Positions 1-7,277 of a stretch of DNA of 20,804 bases are shown piece by piece. Each line of letters opens with the position of its first letter. The first letter of the stretch is position 1. Below the pieces are notes generated by a model. It was not told where the DNA came from and searched no databases. It worked only from the letters and a program-made list of their open reading frames with translations. The position numbers and the translations under genes are program-made. The DNA is from Desulfotignum sp. (GTDB lineage: Bacteria > Desulfobacterota > Desulfobacteria > Desulfobacterales > Desulfobacteraceae), in NCBI GenBank assembly GCA_021737445.1, contig JAIPDY010000027.1:1-20804 (forward strand), given 5' to 3'.

Positions 1-534
1 ACCCGGGTCAAGGGGTTTGACCTGGCTGACGGTTATTATTTTCATTCAGGCCATACCTGGGCCGCCATTGACAGCGGCGGTGTCATCCGGGTGGGCATGG
101 ATGATTTTTCCTTCAAGGTGCTGGGAGGCCCGGACGGGTTTGACCTGCCCCTGGTGGGCCAGGAGCTGAACCAGGCCAGTGCCGGCTGGGGCATTTGCCG
201 CAAAGACAACCACGCAGATGTCCGCTCCCCGGTGAACGGAGTGATCACCCGGGTCAATGAAACCGTAAGATCCCGGCCTGATCTCTCCCAGGATCACCCT
301 TACGGCGATGGCTGGCTGTTCACGGTGCACAATGCAGATATCAAAGGCGCGGTAAAGCATCTGATGGATGATGAAACCAGCATTGCCTGGCTGGACAATG
401 ACGTCACCGCCCTTGAAAAGATGATTGAAGAGATCACAGGCCCCCTGGCCGCTGACGGCGGTGTACTGCAAAAAGATGTGTTCGGCAGCCTGCCGGCCCT
501 GGGATGGGACCGGCTGACCCGGACTTTTCTGTAA
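1..534 (+). CDS. GcvH-fold protein without canonical lipoyl lysine (5' partial)
   Basis: The reading frame is open from base 1, so the N-terminus lies outside the window; 177 residues are visible. The protein matches the glycine-cleavage H-protein fold: GYYFHSGHTW, VGMDDF, DLPLVGQ, SPVNGVITRVN and PYGDGWLFTVH line up with E. coli GcvH without gaps over the lipoyl hairpin. In that alignment the position of the lipoylated lysine is aspartate, and a lysine sits one residue before it. The C-terminal part after GcvH (about 60 residues, ending AADGGVLQKDVFGSLP and beyond) is an extension not found in normal GcvH. The next gene is a clear paralogue starting 26 bp downstream, so the two are probably one operon. 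A role in glycine cleavage is unlikely; the actual function is unknown. The missing N-terminus may carry a cysteine module like the one in its neighbour. Confidence 0.8.
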   Translation, partial: TRVKGFDLADGYYFHSGHTWAAIDSGGVIRVGMDDFSFKVLGGPDGFDLPLVGQELNQASAGWGICRKDNHADVRSPVNGVITRVNETVRSRPDLSQDHPYGDGWLFTVHNADIKGAVKHLMDDETSIAWLDNDVTALEKMIEEITGPLAADGGVLQKDVFGSLPALGWDRLTRTFL

Positions 535-560
535 TTTTTTTACCTGCAAGGAGAAATCCC

Positions 561-1484
561 ATGGAACAGTTTCAAACCACACAGAAAACCGGCCCTCAGT
601 GCCTGTGGATGCAGGCGGGGGTGGTCCCAAAAAAATATTGCCCCACGGATTTTTCCTGTACCGGCTGCCGGTTTGACCGGGCCTTGAACCGGGTGTGCAG
701 ACAAAACCAGCACCTTCTGGACCAGGGAAAGATTCCTTCCGGGAAAAAAGGCGCTCTTATGTTCTGGCAGGACCGGCTCAAAAAAATGCCGCTGGCCAAA
801 CGCCCCTGTATTCACCACATGAAGGGGAAAATTTCCTTTAAAGCCTGCCCTAAAGCGTATCACTGCATTGACTGTGAATTTGACCAGTATTTTTATGACC
901 ATTTCAAGGTGCATGCCATGATGCAGCCCATGGACTTTGAAACCGTCAGCGGGGTGTTTCTGCCGGCAGGGTATTATCTGTCTGCCGGACACACCTGGGT
1001 GAAGATCGAAGATCAGGGTGTTGTGCGCATGGGGATCGATGATTTTGCCTCCCGGCTTGTGGGAAAAATTGACCACATGGCAATCCCCCTGATGGGCAAA
1101 CAAGTCACACAGGGACAGGCCGGGTTCACCCTGTTTCGCAACAGATATTCCATACCATTTACCTCTGCGGTTTCCGGCGTCATCACCCAAGTCAACCCGG
1201 CAGTGAAAAAGAATCCTGATCTGGTGACAACCGCCCCGTATACCGACGGGTGGATATGCCTGGTGCACTGCCCGGATATCAAGCAGAATCTTAAAAAGCT
1301 TTTGTTCATGGCAGACAGCCGGCAGTTCATGGCCGGCCAGGTTGAAAAGCTGCATGCATTCCTGGAAGATGCCACGCAATTGAAAGCAGCTGACGGCGGC
1401 TCTCTGGTTAAAGATATACTGGGCAATATCCCGGAAGCACACAGGGACCGGTTGATAAAAACCTTTATTTCTCCAGGGCCTTGA
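561..1484 (+). CDS. GcvH-like protein with duplicated four-cysteine N-terminal module
   Basis: This protein has 307 residues. I chose the ATG at 561 because AAGGAG lies 7 nt before it; the frame is open further upstream but with no such signal. Residues 14-36 and 83-105 each carry the same pattern, C-x12-C-x5-C-x2-C, followed by a conserved FD (CRFD and CEFD). This looks like a tandem metal-binding or iron-sulfur module, which is inference. Residues about 130-240 form a GcvH-fold domain (GYYLSAGHTW, MGIDDF, IPLMGKQV, SAVSGVITQVN, PYTDGWICLVH). The residue at the lipoyl-lysine position is Arg195, so lipoylation at the usual site is not possible. The tail repeats the paralogue's AADGG-LVKD-GNIP pattern. 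No membrane segment is seen. The 3' end overlaps the convergent protease gene by 20 bp. Function unknown; a redox, sensory or scaffold role is possible. Confidence 0.85.
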   Translation: MEQFQTTQKTGPQCLWMQAGVVPKKYCPTDFSCTGCRFDRALNRVCRQNQHLLDQGKIPSGKKGALMFWQDRLKKMPLAKRPCIHHMKGKISFKACPKAYHCIDCEFDQYFYDHFKVHAMMQPMDFETVSGVFLPAGYYLSAGHTWVKIEDQGVVRMGIDDFASRLVGKIDHMAIPLMGKQVTQGQAGFTLFRNRYSIPFTSAVSGVITQVNPAVKKNPDLVTTAPYTDGWICLVHCPDIKQNLKKLLFMADSRQFMAGQVEKLHAFLEDATQLKAADGGSLVKDILGNIPEAHRDRLIKTFISPGP

Positions 1485-2013
1485 TGCTGTCGGACAAGAA
1501 AATGCTGCAGTACCGGCAGAACCGGTTCAATTTCCGGTCCACATCTGCAATTTTGCGGCAGTAATGCATGATGCACAGCGGATCATCACAATGGCGCAGA
1601 TCAAAGGTATGGCCCAGCTCATGGATCGCTTCTTTGACAATCCGGTCCGTGAACCCGGCCGTACCCGCGGCATCCAGGCCGGTGTTCAGCCGAAAGATGG
1701 AAACAACGGCTGCCTTGCCGCCGAGCTGGGCCTCTCCATACACATGGGTCAATATGGGAATGAACAGATCATTTTTGGTGATGGCCACCACCTTGAGGCA
1801 GTGATCAGGGGCTGTTTTTTCCAGTTCGTCCAGCACCCGGGTGGACCAGTACTGGTGCCGGTCCACATCATAGGCAAAAGCAATGTCCGGCAAAAGCGGG
1901 GTGATCCGGACCTCGGTATTAAACACCTTTGCAACTTTGTCTGCCACTGCCCCACTGATATCTTCGGCAATATCGCCCACAGGGGACACAAGAATCAGAC
2001 CGGGCGGTTTCAT
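1465..2013 (-). CDS. Archaemetzincin-type zinc metalloprotease
   Basis: The protein has 182 residues, a usual size for bacterial and archaeal archaemetzincins. The signature is HELGHTFDLRHC at residues 131-142, then Cys147, Met149 (the CxM element) and a terminal CRYC at 166-169. This follows the family pattern HExxHxxGxxHC-x4-C-x-M-(about 17)-CxxC: three zinc-binding histidines (131, 135, 141), catalytic Glu132, and four cysteines for a second structural zinc. One deviation stands out: the usual Gly after HExxHxx is Asp138. There is no signal peptide, so the enzyme should be cytoplasmic. It starts 14 bp after the stop of the response regulator, so the two are probably co-transcribed. Its 3' end overlaps the convergent GcvH-like gene. 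Substrates of this family in bacteria are not established. Confidence 0.9.
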   Translation of the reverse strand: MKPPGLILVSPVGDIAEDISGAVADKVAKVFNTEVRITPLLPDIAFAYDVDRHQYWSTRVLDELEKTAPDHCLKVVAITKNDLFIPILTHVYGEAQLGGKAAVVSIFRLNTGLDAAGTAGFTDRIVKEAIHELGHTFDLRHCDDPLCIMHYCRKIADVDRKLNRFCRYCSIFLSDSIKALEK

Positions 2014-2027
2014 GGAGACAAAGCCTT

Positions 2028-3371
2028 TTAATCCGGCTTCAGATCATACCGTTTGATCTTGTTGTAAAGCGTGGACCGGTCTATGCCCAGAATGCCGGCA
2101 GCCTTTGATATATGCCAGCCGGTGCGGGTCAGGATGGTGTGGATATGCTGTTTTTCCACATCATGCAATGCCACCCCGGCTGGGTGGGCCGGCTGGTCCG
2201 GGGTACTTCCGATGGGCAGGTCCTGGGGAGTGATGGTGGTGGTTTTGCACACCACCACGGCCCGTTCAACGGCGTTGGACAGTTCCCTGACATTGCCGGG
2301 CCAGTGATAGAGCATGAGCTCATCCATGGCATCTCTGCTGAACCGTTCCACGCCCCGGTTCACCTCCCGGGTAAATTTTTCTAAAAAATGCCCGGCCAGC
2401 AGCGGGATATCCTCCTTGCGCTCCCGCAGGGGCGGCATGGTCAAAGAGATAACATTGAGCCGGTAAAACAGGTCTTCTCTGAAACTGCGAAGGGCAATGG
2501 CTTTTTGCAAATCCGAGTTGGTGGCGGCAATGACCCGGAAATCCGCGGTAATGGGCTGGGTCCCGCCTACCCGGTAGAACACCTTATCCTCAAGTATCTG
2601 GAGCAGATCGATCTGCATGCGCATGGAAATTTCACCGATCTCATCCAGAAACAGGGTGCCGCCGCCGGCCATCTCCAGGCGGCCTTTTTTTGTTTCCCTG
2701 GCATCGGTAAACGCGCCTTTCTGGTGTCCGAACAGCTCGCTTTCCATGATATGCTTGGGGATGGCCCCGCAGTTGACCGCCACAAAAGGCCCTTCAGACA
2801 CCCGGCTGGAGGAATGGATGGCTTTGGCGGCCAGGCCCTTGCCTGATCCGGTTTCCCCGGTGATGAGCACGGTACTTTCCGTGTCAGCGATATCCTGGAT
2901 CAGCCTGAAAATTTCCTGCATGGCAGGCGACTGGCCGATCATGCTTTCAAACCGGGTCTGCTCTTCAAACGCATCCTTTAAAAATGCATGTTCTTTTACC
3001 TTTTTGCGGTGTTCCAGCAGCTTTTGAATCATCACGCCCAGTTCATCCGGGTCAAAGGGCTTGAGCAGATAATCATGGGCATGGGATTTCATGGCCTGCA
3101 CTGCAGAAGGGATAGAGCCGTAGGCCGTGATCATGATCACATCGATGTCCGGATAATGCTCTTTGACATGGGACAACACCTCCATGCCGCTGATGCCGTC
3201 CAACTGGATGTCCAGCAGCATGATATCAAACCCCTGTTTTTTGAGCAGTGCAAGGGCGTCTTCGCCGCTGGGCACGGTGTCCACGAGAAATCCGTCCCGC
3301 TTGAGCCAGCCGGCAAGGGATTCCCGGATCACCAGTTCATCATCCACCACCAGAATTCTGGCCTGGGACAT
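2028..3371 (-). CDS. Sigma-54-dependent response regulator, NtrC family
   Basis: The protein has 447 residues in the usual three-domain order. The receiver domain is residues 1-120, with acidic pair Asp10/Asp11, phosphoacceptor Asp54 (MLLDIQLDG), Thr82 and Lys104. The AAA+ sigma-54 activator domain is about 143-375, with Walker A GETGSGKG (172-179), Walker B GGGTLFLDEIGE, and the sigma-54 contact loop reading GAFTDA (219-224) instead of GAFTGA. A Fis-type helix-turn-helix lies at about 403-445. I chose the ATG at 3371 because AAAGGAGG lies just upstream with 6 nt spacing; the frame extends 15 codons further with no such site. No partner histidine kinase is in the window. It follows the nitroreductase by 64 bp and leads directly into the archaemetzincin gene. 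It should activate sigma-54 promoters after phosphorylation; targets are unknown. Confidence 0.95.
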   Translation of the reverse strand: MSQARILVVDDELVIRESLAGWLKRDGFLVDTVPSGEDALALLKKQGFDIMLLDIQLDGISGMEVLSHVKEHYPDIDVIMITAYGSIPSAVQAMKSHAHDYLLKPFDPDELGVMIQKLLEHRKKVKEHAFLKDAFEEQTRFESMIGQSPAMQEIFRLIQDIADTESTVLITGETGSGKGLAAKAIHSSSRVSEGPFVAVNCGAIPKHIMESELFGHQKGAFTDARETKKGRLEMAGGGTLFLDEIGEISMRMQIDLLQILEDKVFYRVGGTQPITADFRVIAATNSDLQKAIALRSFREDLFYRLNVISLTMPPLRERKEDIPLLAGHFLEKFTREVNRGVERFSRDAMDELMLYHWPGNVRELSNAVERAVVVCKTTTITPQDLPIGSTPDQPAHPAGVALHDVEKQHIHTILTRTGWHISKAAGILGIDRSTLYNKIKRYDLKPD

Positions 3372-3435
3372 ATCGGCCTCCTTTCTGCCCGGCCGGCCCG
3401 GGACCGGCTGCTTCAACCAGCTCGGTGACGGCCTG

Positions 3436-4059
3436 TCAACGAATTTCCACCAGCATCTCTTTTGGATGGCGCCGACGGGGAGGCTGGTCTGCGGCCCGAT
3501 ACCCTAAGGCCACCAGCACCGCCACCTCAAATTCATTGGTATCTATACCCAGAACCGCCTCCACCCGGTCTTTTTCAAATCCTTCCATGGGGCAGGAATC
3601 AATTCCCAAAGAGGCTGCCGTGGTCATGATATTGGCCAGGGCAATATAGCACTGCTTGCAGCACCAGGCATACAGGTTCATCCGGGGATAGACCTCGGTT
3701 TCCATATACCATTTGTATTTTTCAATATAGGCTTTGGTTGCATCTTCCGGCAGTCCCCGCCCGGCAAAACTTTTATCCACATAAGGGTTGCCCGGGGTGA
3801 CCAGGTCCGGCCTGGCAAGGATCACGACCACGTGGCTGCTGTCGGTCACCTGGGCCTGGTCCCAGCAGGCCGGCCGCAGTTTTTCCCGGACAGCATCAGA
3901 GTGGAGCACTAAAAATTTCCAGGCCTCCATACCGAATGAGGAGGGGGACAGTCTTGCTGCCGCAAGGATGGTATCCAGGTCGTTGGGGGCAATTTTTTTG
4001 TCCGGATCAAATTTTTTACAGGCATGCCGGAAATGCAGGGCATCAATAATGGCGTTCAT
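3436..4059 (-). CDS. NfsB-type FMN nitroreductase family protein
   Basis: The protein has 207 residues from the ATG at 4059, which has AAGGA upstream. The longer frame to 4113 adds 18 residues without a ribosome site or family similarity. Its pattern matches oxygen-insensitive nitroreductases such as E. coli NfsB: ALHFRHACKKFD near the N-terminus (FMN phosphate contact at Arg11), LSPSSFGMEAWKF at 38-49, SSHVVVILARPD, and GIDSCPMEGF at 152-161, with the usual C-terminal VALGYRAADQPPRRR. It should be a cytoplasmic homodimeric flavoprotein that reduces nitro compounds, quinones or similar acceptors with NAD(P)H. The physiological substrate cannot be read from sequence. It lies between the WalJ-like gene (159 bp upstream) and the response regulator (64 bp downstream) on the same strand. 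An 18-bp imperfect palindrome in its upstream region may be an operator. Confidence 0.9.
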   Translation of the reverse strand: MNAIIDALHFRHACKKFDPDKKIAPNDLDTILAAARLSPSSFGMEAWKFLVLHSDAVREKLRPACWDQAQVTDSSHVVVILARPDLVTPGNPYVDKSFAGRGLPEDATKAYIEKYKWYMETEVYPRMNLYAWCCKQCYIALANIMTTAASLGIDSCPMEGFEKDRVEAVLGIDTNEFEVAVLVALGYRAADQPPRRRHPKEMLVEIR

Positions 4060-4106
4060 GACAGGATTTCCTTTTGGATCAGAATTAATATGCACGAACT
4101 TGTTCA

Positions 4107-4124
4107 TATACATTATCCAGTATA
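4107..4124 (-). promoter_or_regulatory. Small palindrome upstream of the nitroreductase
   Basis: Arms TATAC and GTATA are separated by 8 bp, 48 bp before the chosen start codon of the nitroreductase. TATACT here also resembles a -10 hexamer. A repressor site or simply an AT-rich promoter region would both fit; no regulator gene is adjacent to support either. Confidence 0.2.
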
Positions 4125-4218
4125 AAAAATTTGCTCCATGAATGAAAGCATTTATTTAATACAGCTCTCCTGTAATGTCCCGGGGTAATTTATATAGACG
4201 GGTGTGAACGCAAATTTT

Positions 4219-5016
4219 CTATACAGCTATATCAGAGATAATCCGTATAAAGTCGCCCGGCCGGTCCGGGACTGCCACAGACAAAGCGATACCTGAACCG
4301 TTCAGACATTTGCCGACTTCAGCCAGGGCCTGTTCCGGCCTGTTGTTTTCTTCACTCAAATGGGCCAGTATTACATGCTTTAAGTCCTTGTGGAGCAGCT
4401 GGGACAAAAGAAGCCCGGCATCTGCGTTGGACAGATGACCGGTGCGGGATTTGATGCGCTGTTTCAGATGCCAGGGATAGGAACCGTTGATCAGCATGTC
4501 AGGATCATGGTTGGACTCCAGGTAAAGGAGACTGCAGCCGGCCAGATGGTTTCGAACCAGGTTGGTGGCCACCCCCAGATCTGTGGCAATACCGATTTTC
4601 CAGTCCTTCCAGGTCACTGTGAGTCCGGCCGGATCTGAGGCATCATGTGAGATGGAAAAGGGATTAACGGCAAGATCCTGGATATGAAACCTTGTACCGC
4701 ACTCAAAATAGATCAGTTCAGGAATGTTTCCCAGACCAGGACAGGCCCTGTGAGTGGCCGGGGTGATATAGACCGGGATATTGAAGCGCCGGCCCAGCAC
4801 CCCGGCCCCTTTGATATGGTCCATGTGTTCATGGGTGATGACAATGGCAGACAGATCTGCCGGATTCTGGCCCACTGCTGCCATGCGCCGCTGGATCTCC
4901 ACCCCGGATAATCCGGCATCCACCAGAATGACTGTGTCCGGAGTGGAGACAAGCAACGCATTCCCCTTACTGCCTGAGGCAAGGGGACAGATACAAAAGG
5001 CTCTATTTTTCCTCAT
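4219..5016 (-). CDS. WalJ/YycJ-type metallo-beta-lactamase-fold hydrolase
   Basis: The protein has 265 residues. The N-terminal LASGSKGNALLV and LVDAGLSG, then THEHMDHIKG at 61-70 (zinc ligands His62, His64, Asp66, His67), HDASDPAG at about 124, ATDLG with Asp146, LESNHD at 166-171, and GHLSN and AHLSEENN near the end are the YycJ/WalJ pattern. Related proteins are single-domain metallo-beta-lactamase-fold enzymes, some reported as 5'-phosphate-dependent DNA exonucleases; the substrate here is not known. No signal peptide is seen, so it should be cytoplasmic. Its ATG lies inside the last codons of pnp, giving a 14-bp overlap in a different frame. That suggests translational coupling and membership of the pnp operon. 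No clear terminator follows it. Confidence 0.88.
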   Translation of the reverse strand: MRKNRAFCICPLASGSKGNALLVSTPDTVILVDAGLSGVEIQRRMAAVGQNPADLSAIVITHEHMDHIKGAGVLGRRFNIPVYITPATHRACPGLGNIPELIYFECGTRFHIQDLAVNPFSISHDASDPAGLTVTWKDWKIGIATDLGVATNLVRNHLAGCSLLYLESNHDPDMLINGSYPWHLKQRIKSRTGHLSNADAGLLLSQLLHKDLKHVILAHLSEENNRPEQALAEVGKCLNGSGIALSVAVPDRPGDFIRIISDIAV

Positions 5017-7093
5017 CCGCTTTCACGGCTTTATAACTCAGCTTTATTTTTCCATCCCGGGTGATATCCAGTACTTTTACCCGGATCACATCACCCTCCT
5101 TAACCACATCTGTCACCTTCTTTACCCGGTAGTCAGCCAGTTCGGAAATATGAACCAGGCCGTCAGTACCGGACTTGATATTTACAAATGCACCGAAATC
5201 GGTGATTTTTACCACCTTGCCTTCGTAGATGGTTCCGATTTCCGGGTCCAGCGCAATATCAGCCACCATATCCATTGCCCGCTGTGCATCTTCCTGGTTT
5301 TCCCCTGCTATTTTCACAAGGCCGGAATCATCCACCTCAATGACTGTATTGGTGTCTGCCTGGAGCGCCCGGATAATTTTGCCGCCAGGGCCGATGATAT
5401 CCCTGATTTTATCGGGATTGATCATGATACTTAAAATTTTGGGGGCATGGGGGGAGATATCATCCCGTGATTTGCCGATGGTTTCCAGCATTTTTCCCAG
5501 GATGTGCAGGCGGCCTGCTCTGGCCTGGATCAAGGCTTTTTCCATAATATCTTTGGACAATTCCTTGATTTTTATATCCATCTGCAGGGCGGTGATGCCC
5601 TCTTTGGGACCAGCCACCTTGAAGTCCATATCACCGAAATGGTCTTCATCTCCCAGAATATCCGAAAGAATAACCGTGTTGTCCCCGTCTTTTATCAACC
5701 CCATGGCAATGCCGGAAACCGGGGCTTTGATGGGAACCCCGCCGTCCATCATAGCCAGACAGCCGGCACATACGGTTCCCATGGAAGATGATCCGTTGGA
5801 TTCCATGACCTCGCCCACCAGGCGGATGGTGTATTCAAAATCTGCAGGATCAGGCAATATCCTCTCAATGGCACGGGTGGCCAGGTTGCCGTGGCCGATA
5901 TCCCTGCGGCTGGGGCCACCGGCCCGTTTGACCTCTCCCACGGAATAGGGAGGGAAGTTGTAATGCAGCATAAAGCTTCTGGTTTCATTGCCGGCCAAAG
6001 TTTCCACCCGCTGTTCATCCGGGCCTGATCCAAGGGTCATGACACCGAGCACCTGGGTTTCTCCTCTGGTAAACAGAGCACTGCCGTGGGGACGGCGCAG
6101 CATGCCTACCTCGCAGGCAATGTTTCTGATTTCATCAAAGGCTCTGCCGTCAATGCGGTGATTTTGGGTAAGCGTTATCTCCCGGCTGACTTGCTTTACC
6201 GTCTTGCTGAAACCTTCCTTGATCTCTTTGATCTGATCAGGATAGGTTTGGGCAAAATGGGCCACCACCTCTTCTTTATAACTGCTCAGGGCGACCTGGC
6301 GTTCTATTTTGGTCTTGATCTGCACCCGCTCTTTGATACCTTCTCCGGCAAAGGATGTTATTTTTTGTGCCAGTTCAGGATCACGGGCCGGGGGTATAAA
6401 TGCACTTTTTTCTTTCCCCACACTGTTTTTAAGCTCCATCTGCATGTCAATGATGGGCTGCATGGCGTCATGGCCAAAAAAGATGGCATCCAGCATATCC
6501 TGTTCCGATACAATATTGGCGCCCCCTTCCACCATGACCACCCCGGTTCTGGAGCCTGCCACGGTCAGTTCAATGTCGCTTTCTTCCATCTGCTCCAGGC
6601 TGGGATTGGCAACAAATTCACCGTTGATGCGGCCGACCTTGATGCCGGCAATGGGGCCGTCAAATGGGATATCAGATATCTCCAGAGCGGCAGATGCTCC
6701 CACAATGGCCAGAATGCCTGGGTCACACATTTTGTCTGTGGACAGAACCGTGGCCATGACCTGGGTTTCGTGGTTATAATCATCTTTGAACAAGGGCCTG
6801 ATAGGGCGGTCAATCAGCCTGGCCCGCAAAGTTTCATCTTCAGACGGCCGGCCGATCTCCCGCCGGAAATAGTTACCCGGAATCCGTCCGGCTGCATAGA
6901 TGCGCTCCTGATATTCCACGGTAAGAGGCAGAAAACTGATCTCTTCCTTGGGGGTTTTGGATGCCACTGCCGTAACCAGAACCACGGTTTCACCGAGCTG
7001 GACCACCACAGCGCCTGAGGCCTGTTTGGCCATTTTGCCGGTACTGATGGAAAACGCTCTTCCGCCGATTTTAGCTGTTACTGTTTTTTCCAT
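5003..7093 (-). CDS. pnp: Polyribonucleotide nucleotidyltransferase (PNPase)
   Basis: The 696-residue length is normal. The order is RNase PH-like domain 1 (about 10-145), helical domain (about 240-305), catalytic RNase PH-like domain 2 (about 310-520), KH domain with IIGPGGK (566-572), and S1 domain from about 620 (GTIYEGKVVKITDFGAFVNI). Catalytic landmarks are FPPYSVGE (380-387), RRDIGHG (396-402), GSSSMG (434-439) and the acidic metal site in GDEDHFGDMDFK (481-492). The enzyme degrades RNA 3'-5' using phosphate, works as a homotrimer, and may join RNase E in a degradosome. AAGGAG lies 5 nt before the ATG. It follows rpsO after a 184-bp spacer with two long hairpins, which may serve post-transcriptional autoregulation as in E. 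coli. It overlaps the WalJ-like gene. Confidence 0.98.
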   Translation of the reverse strand: MEKTVTAKIGGRAFSISTGKMAKQASGAVVVQLGETVVLVTAVASKTPKEEISFLPLTVEYQERIYAAGRIPGNYFRREIGRPSEDETLRARLIDRPIRPLFKDDYNHETQVMATVLSTDKMCDPGILAIVGASAALEISDIPFDGPIAGIKVGRINGEFVANPSLEQMEESDIELTVAGSRTGVVMVEGGANIVSEQDMLDAIFFGHDAMQPIIDMQMELKNSVGKEKSAFIPPARDPELAQKITSFAGEGIKERVQIKTKIERQVALSSYKEEVVAHFAQTYPDQIKEIKEGFSKTVKQVSREITLTQNHRIDGRAFDEIRNIACEVGMLRRPHGSALFTRGETQVLGVMTLGSGPDEQRVETLAGNETRSFMLHYNFPPYSVGEVKRAGGPSRRDIGHGNLATRAIERILPDPADFEYTIRLVGEVMESNGSSSMGTVCAGCLAMMDGGVPIKAPVSGIAMGLIKDGDNTVILSDILGDEDHFGDMDFKVAGPKEGITALQMDIKIKELSKDIMEKALIQARAGRLHILGKMLETIGKSRDDISPHAPKILSIMINPDKIRDIIGPGGKIIRALQADTNTVIEVDDSGLVKIAGENQEDAQRAMDMVADIALDPEIGTIYEGKVVKITDFGAFVNIKSGTDGLVHISELADYRVKKVTDVVKEGDVIRVKVLDITRDGKIKLSYKAVKADEEK

Positions 7094-7160
7094 GATTTCT
7101 CCTTGAATTAGAATCTAAAAAAGGCGGAAATCCTTTAAAAAACACTCAAAATAATAAACC

Positions 7161-7203
7161 CGCATTTGTATCATCCAGCCCCATGCTGGATAACACAGAT
7201 GCG
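7161..7203 (-). promoter_or_regulatory. Long imperfect hairpin in the pnp leader
   Basis: The arms at 7161-7179 and 7185-7203 form a 19-position stem around a 5-nt loop. In the transcribed (minus) strand three positions are mismatched. No U-tract follows, so it is not a terminator. Its place in the 5' region of pnp matches the double-stranded element that RNase III cuts in E. coli during PNPase autoregulation; that role here is inferred. Confidence 0.5.
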
Positions 7204-7236
7204 AACTTATTTATAAGCATTTTCAAGAATAGCCGC

Positions 7237-7269
7237 CCGGTTTTTGACCTGACTGCTGTCAAAAACCGG
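7237..7269 (-). promoter_or_regulatory. Perfect 12-bp hairpin just after rpsO
   Basis: The arms CCGGTTTTTGAC (7237-7248) and its reverse complement (7258-7269) flank a 9-nt loop, starting 8 bp after the rpsO stop. The base can extend through a GC bulge. The following transcript reads TATTCTT, so the U-tract is poor. It could be a weak terminator, a 3'-end stabiliser of rpsO mRNA, or a processing site between rpsO and pnp. Confidence 0.55.
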
Positions 7270-7277
7270 CTGTGTTT

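Noticed and set aside
540..1442. 300-residue minus-strand open frame
   Set aside because: Antisense to the Cys-rich GcvH-like gene, which has clear domains and a good ribosome site.
3372..3416. 15-codon N-terminal extension of the response regulator
   Set aside because: AAAGGAGG sits directly before the ATG at 3371 and the receiver domain begins right there.
4060..4113. 18-codon N-terminal extension of the nitroreductase
   Set aside because: No ribosome site before 4113, and family similarity begins at the ATG at 4059.
6086..7018. 310-residue plus-strand open frame
   Set aside because: Antisense to pnp, no family pattern, and no ribosome site.
7105..7140. Short stem AAAGG/CCTTT with T-tract before pnp
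   Set aside because: A 5-bp stem with 7-nt loop is too weak to call a terminator, and it lies only some 20 bp before the pnp ribosome site.
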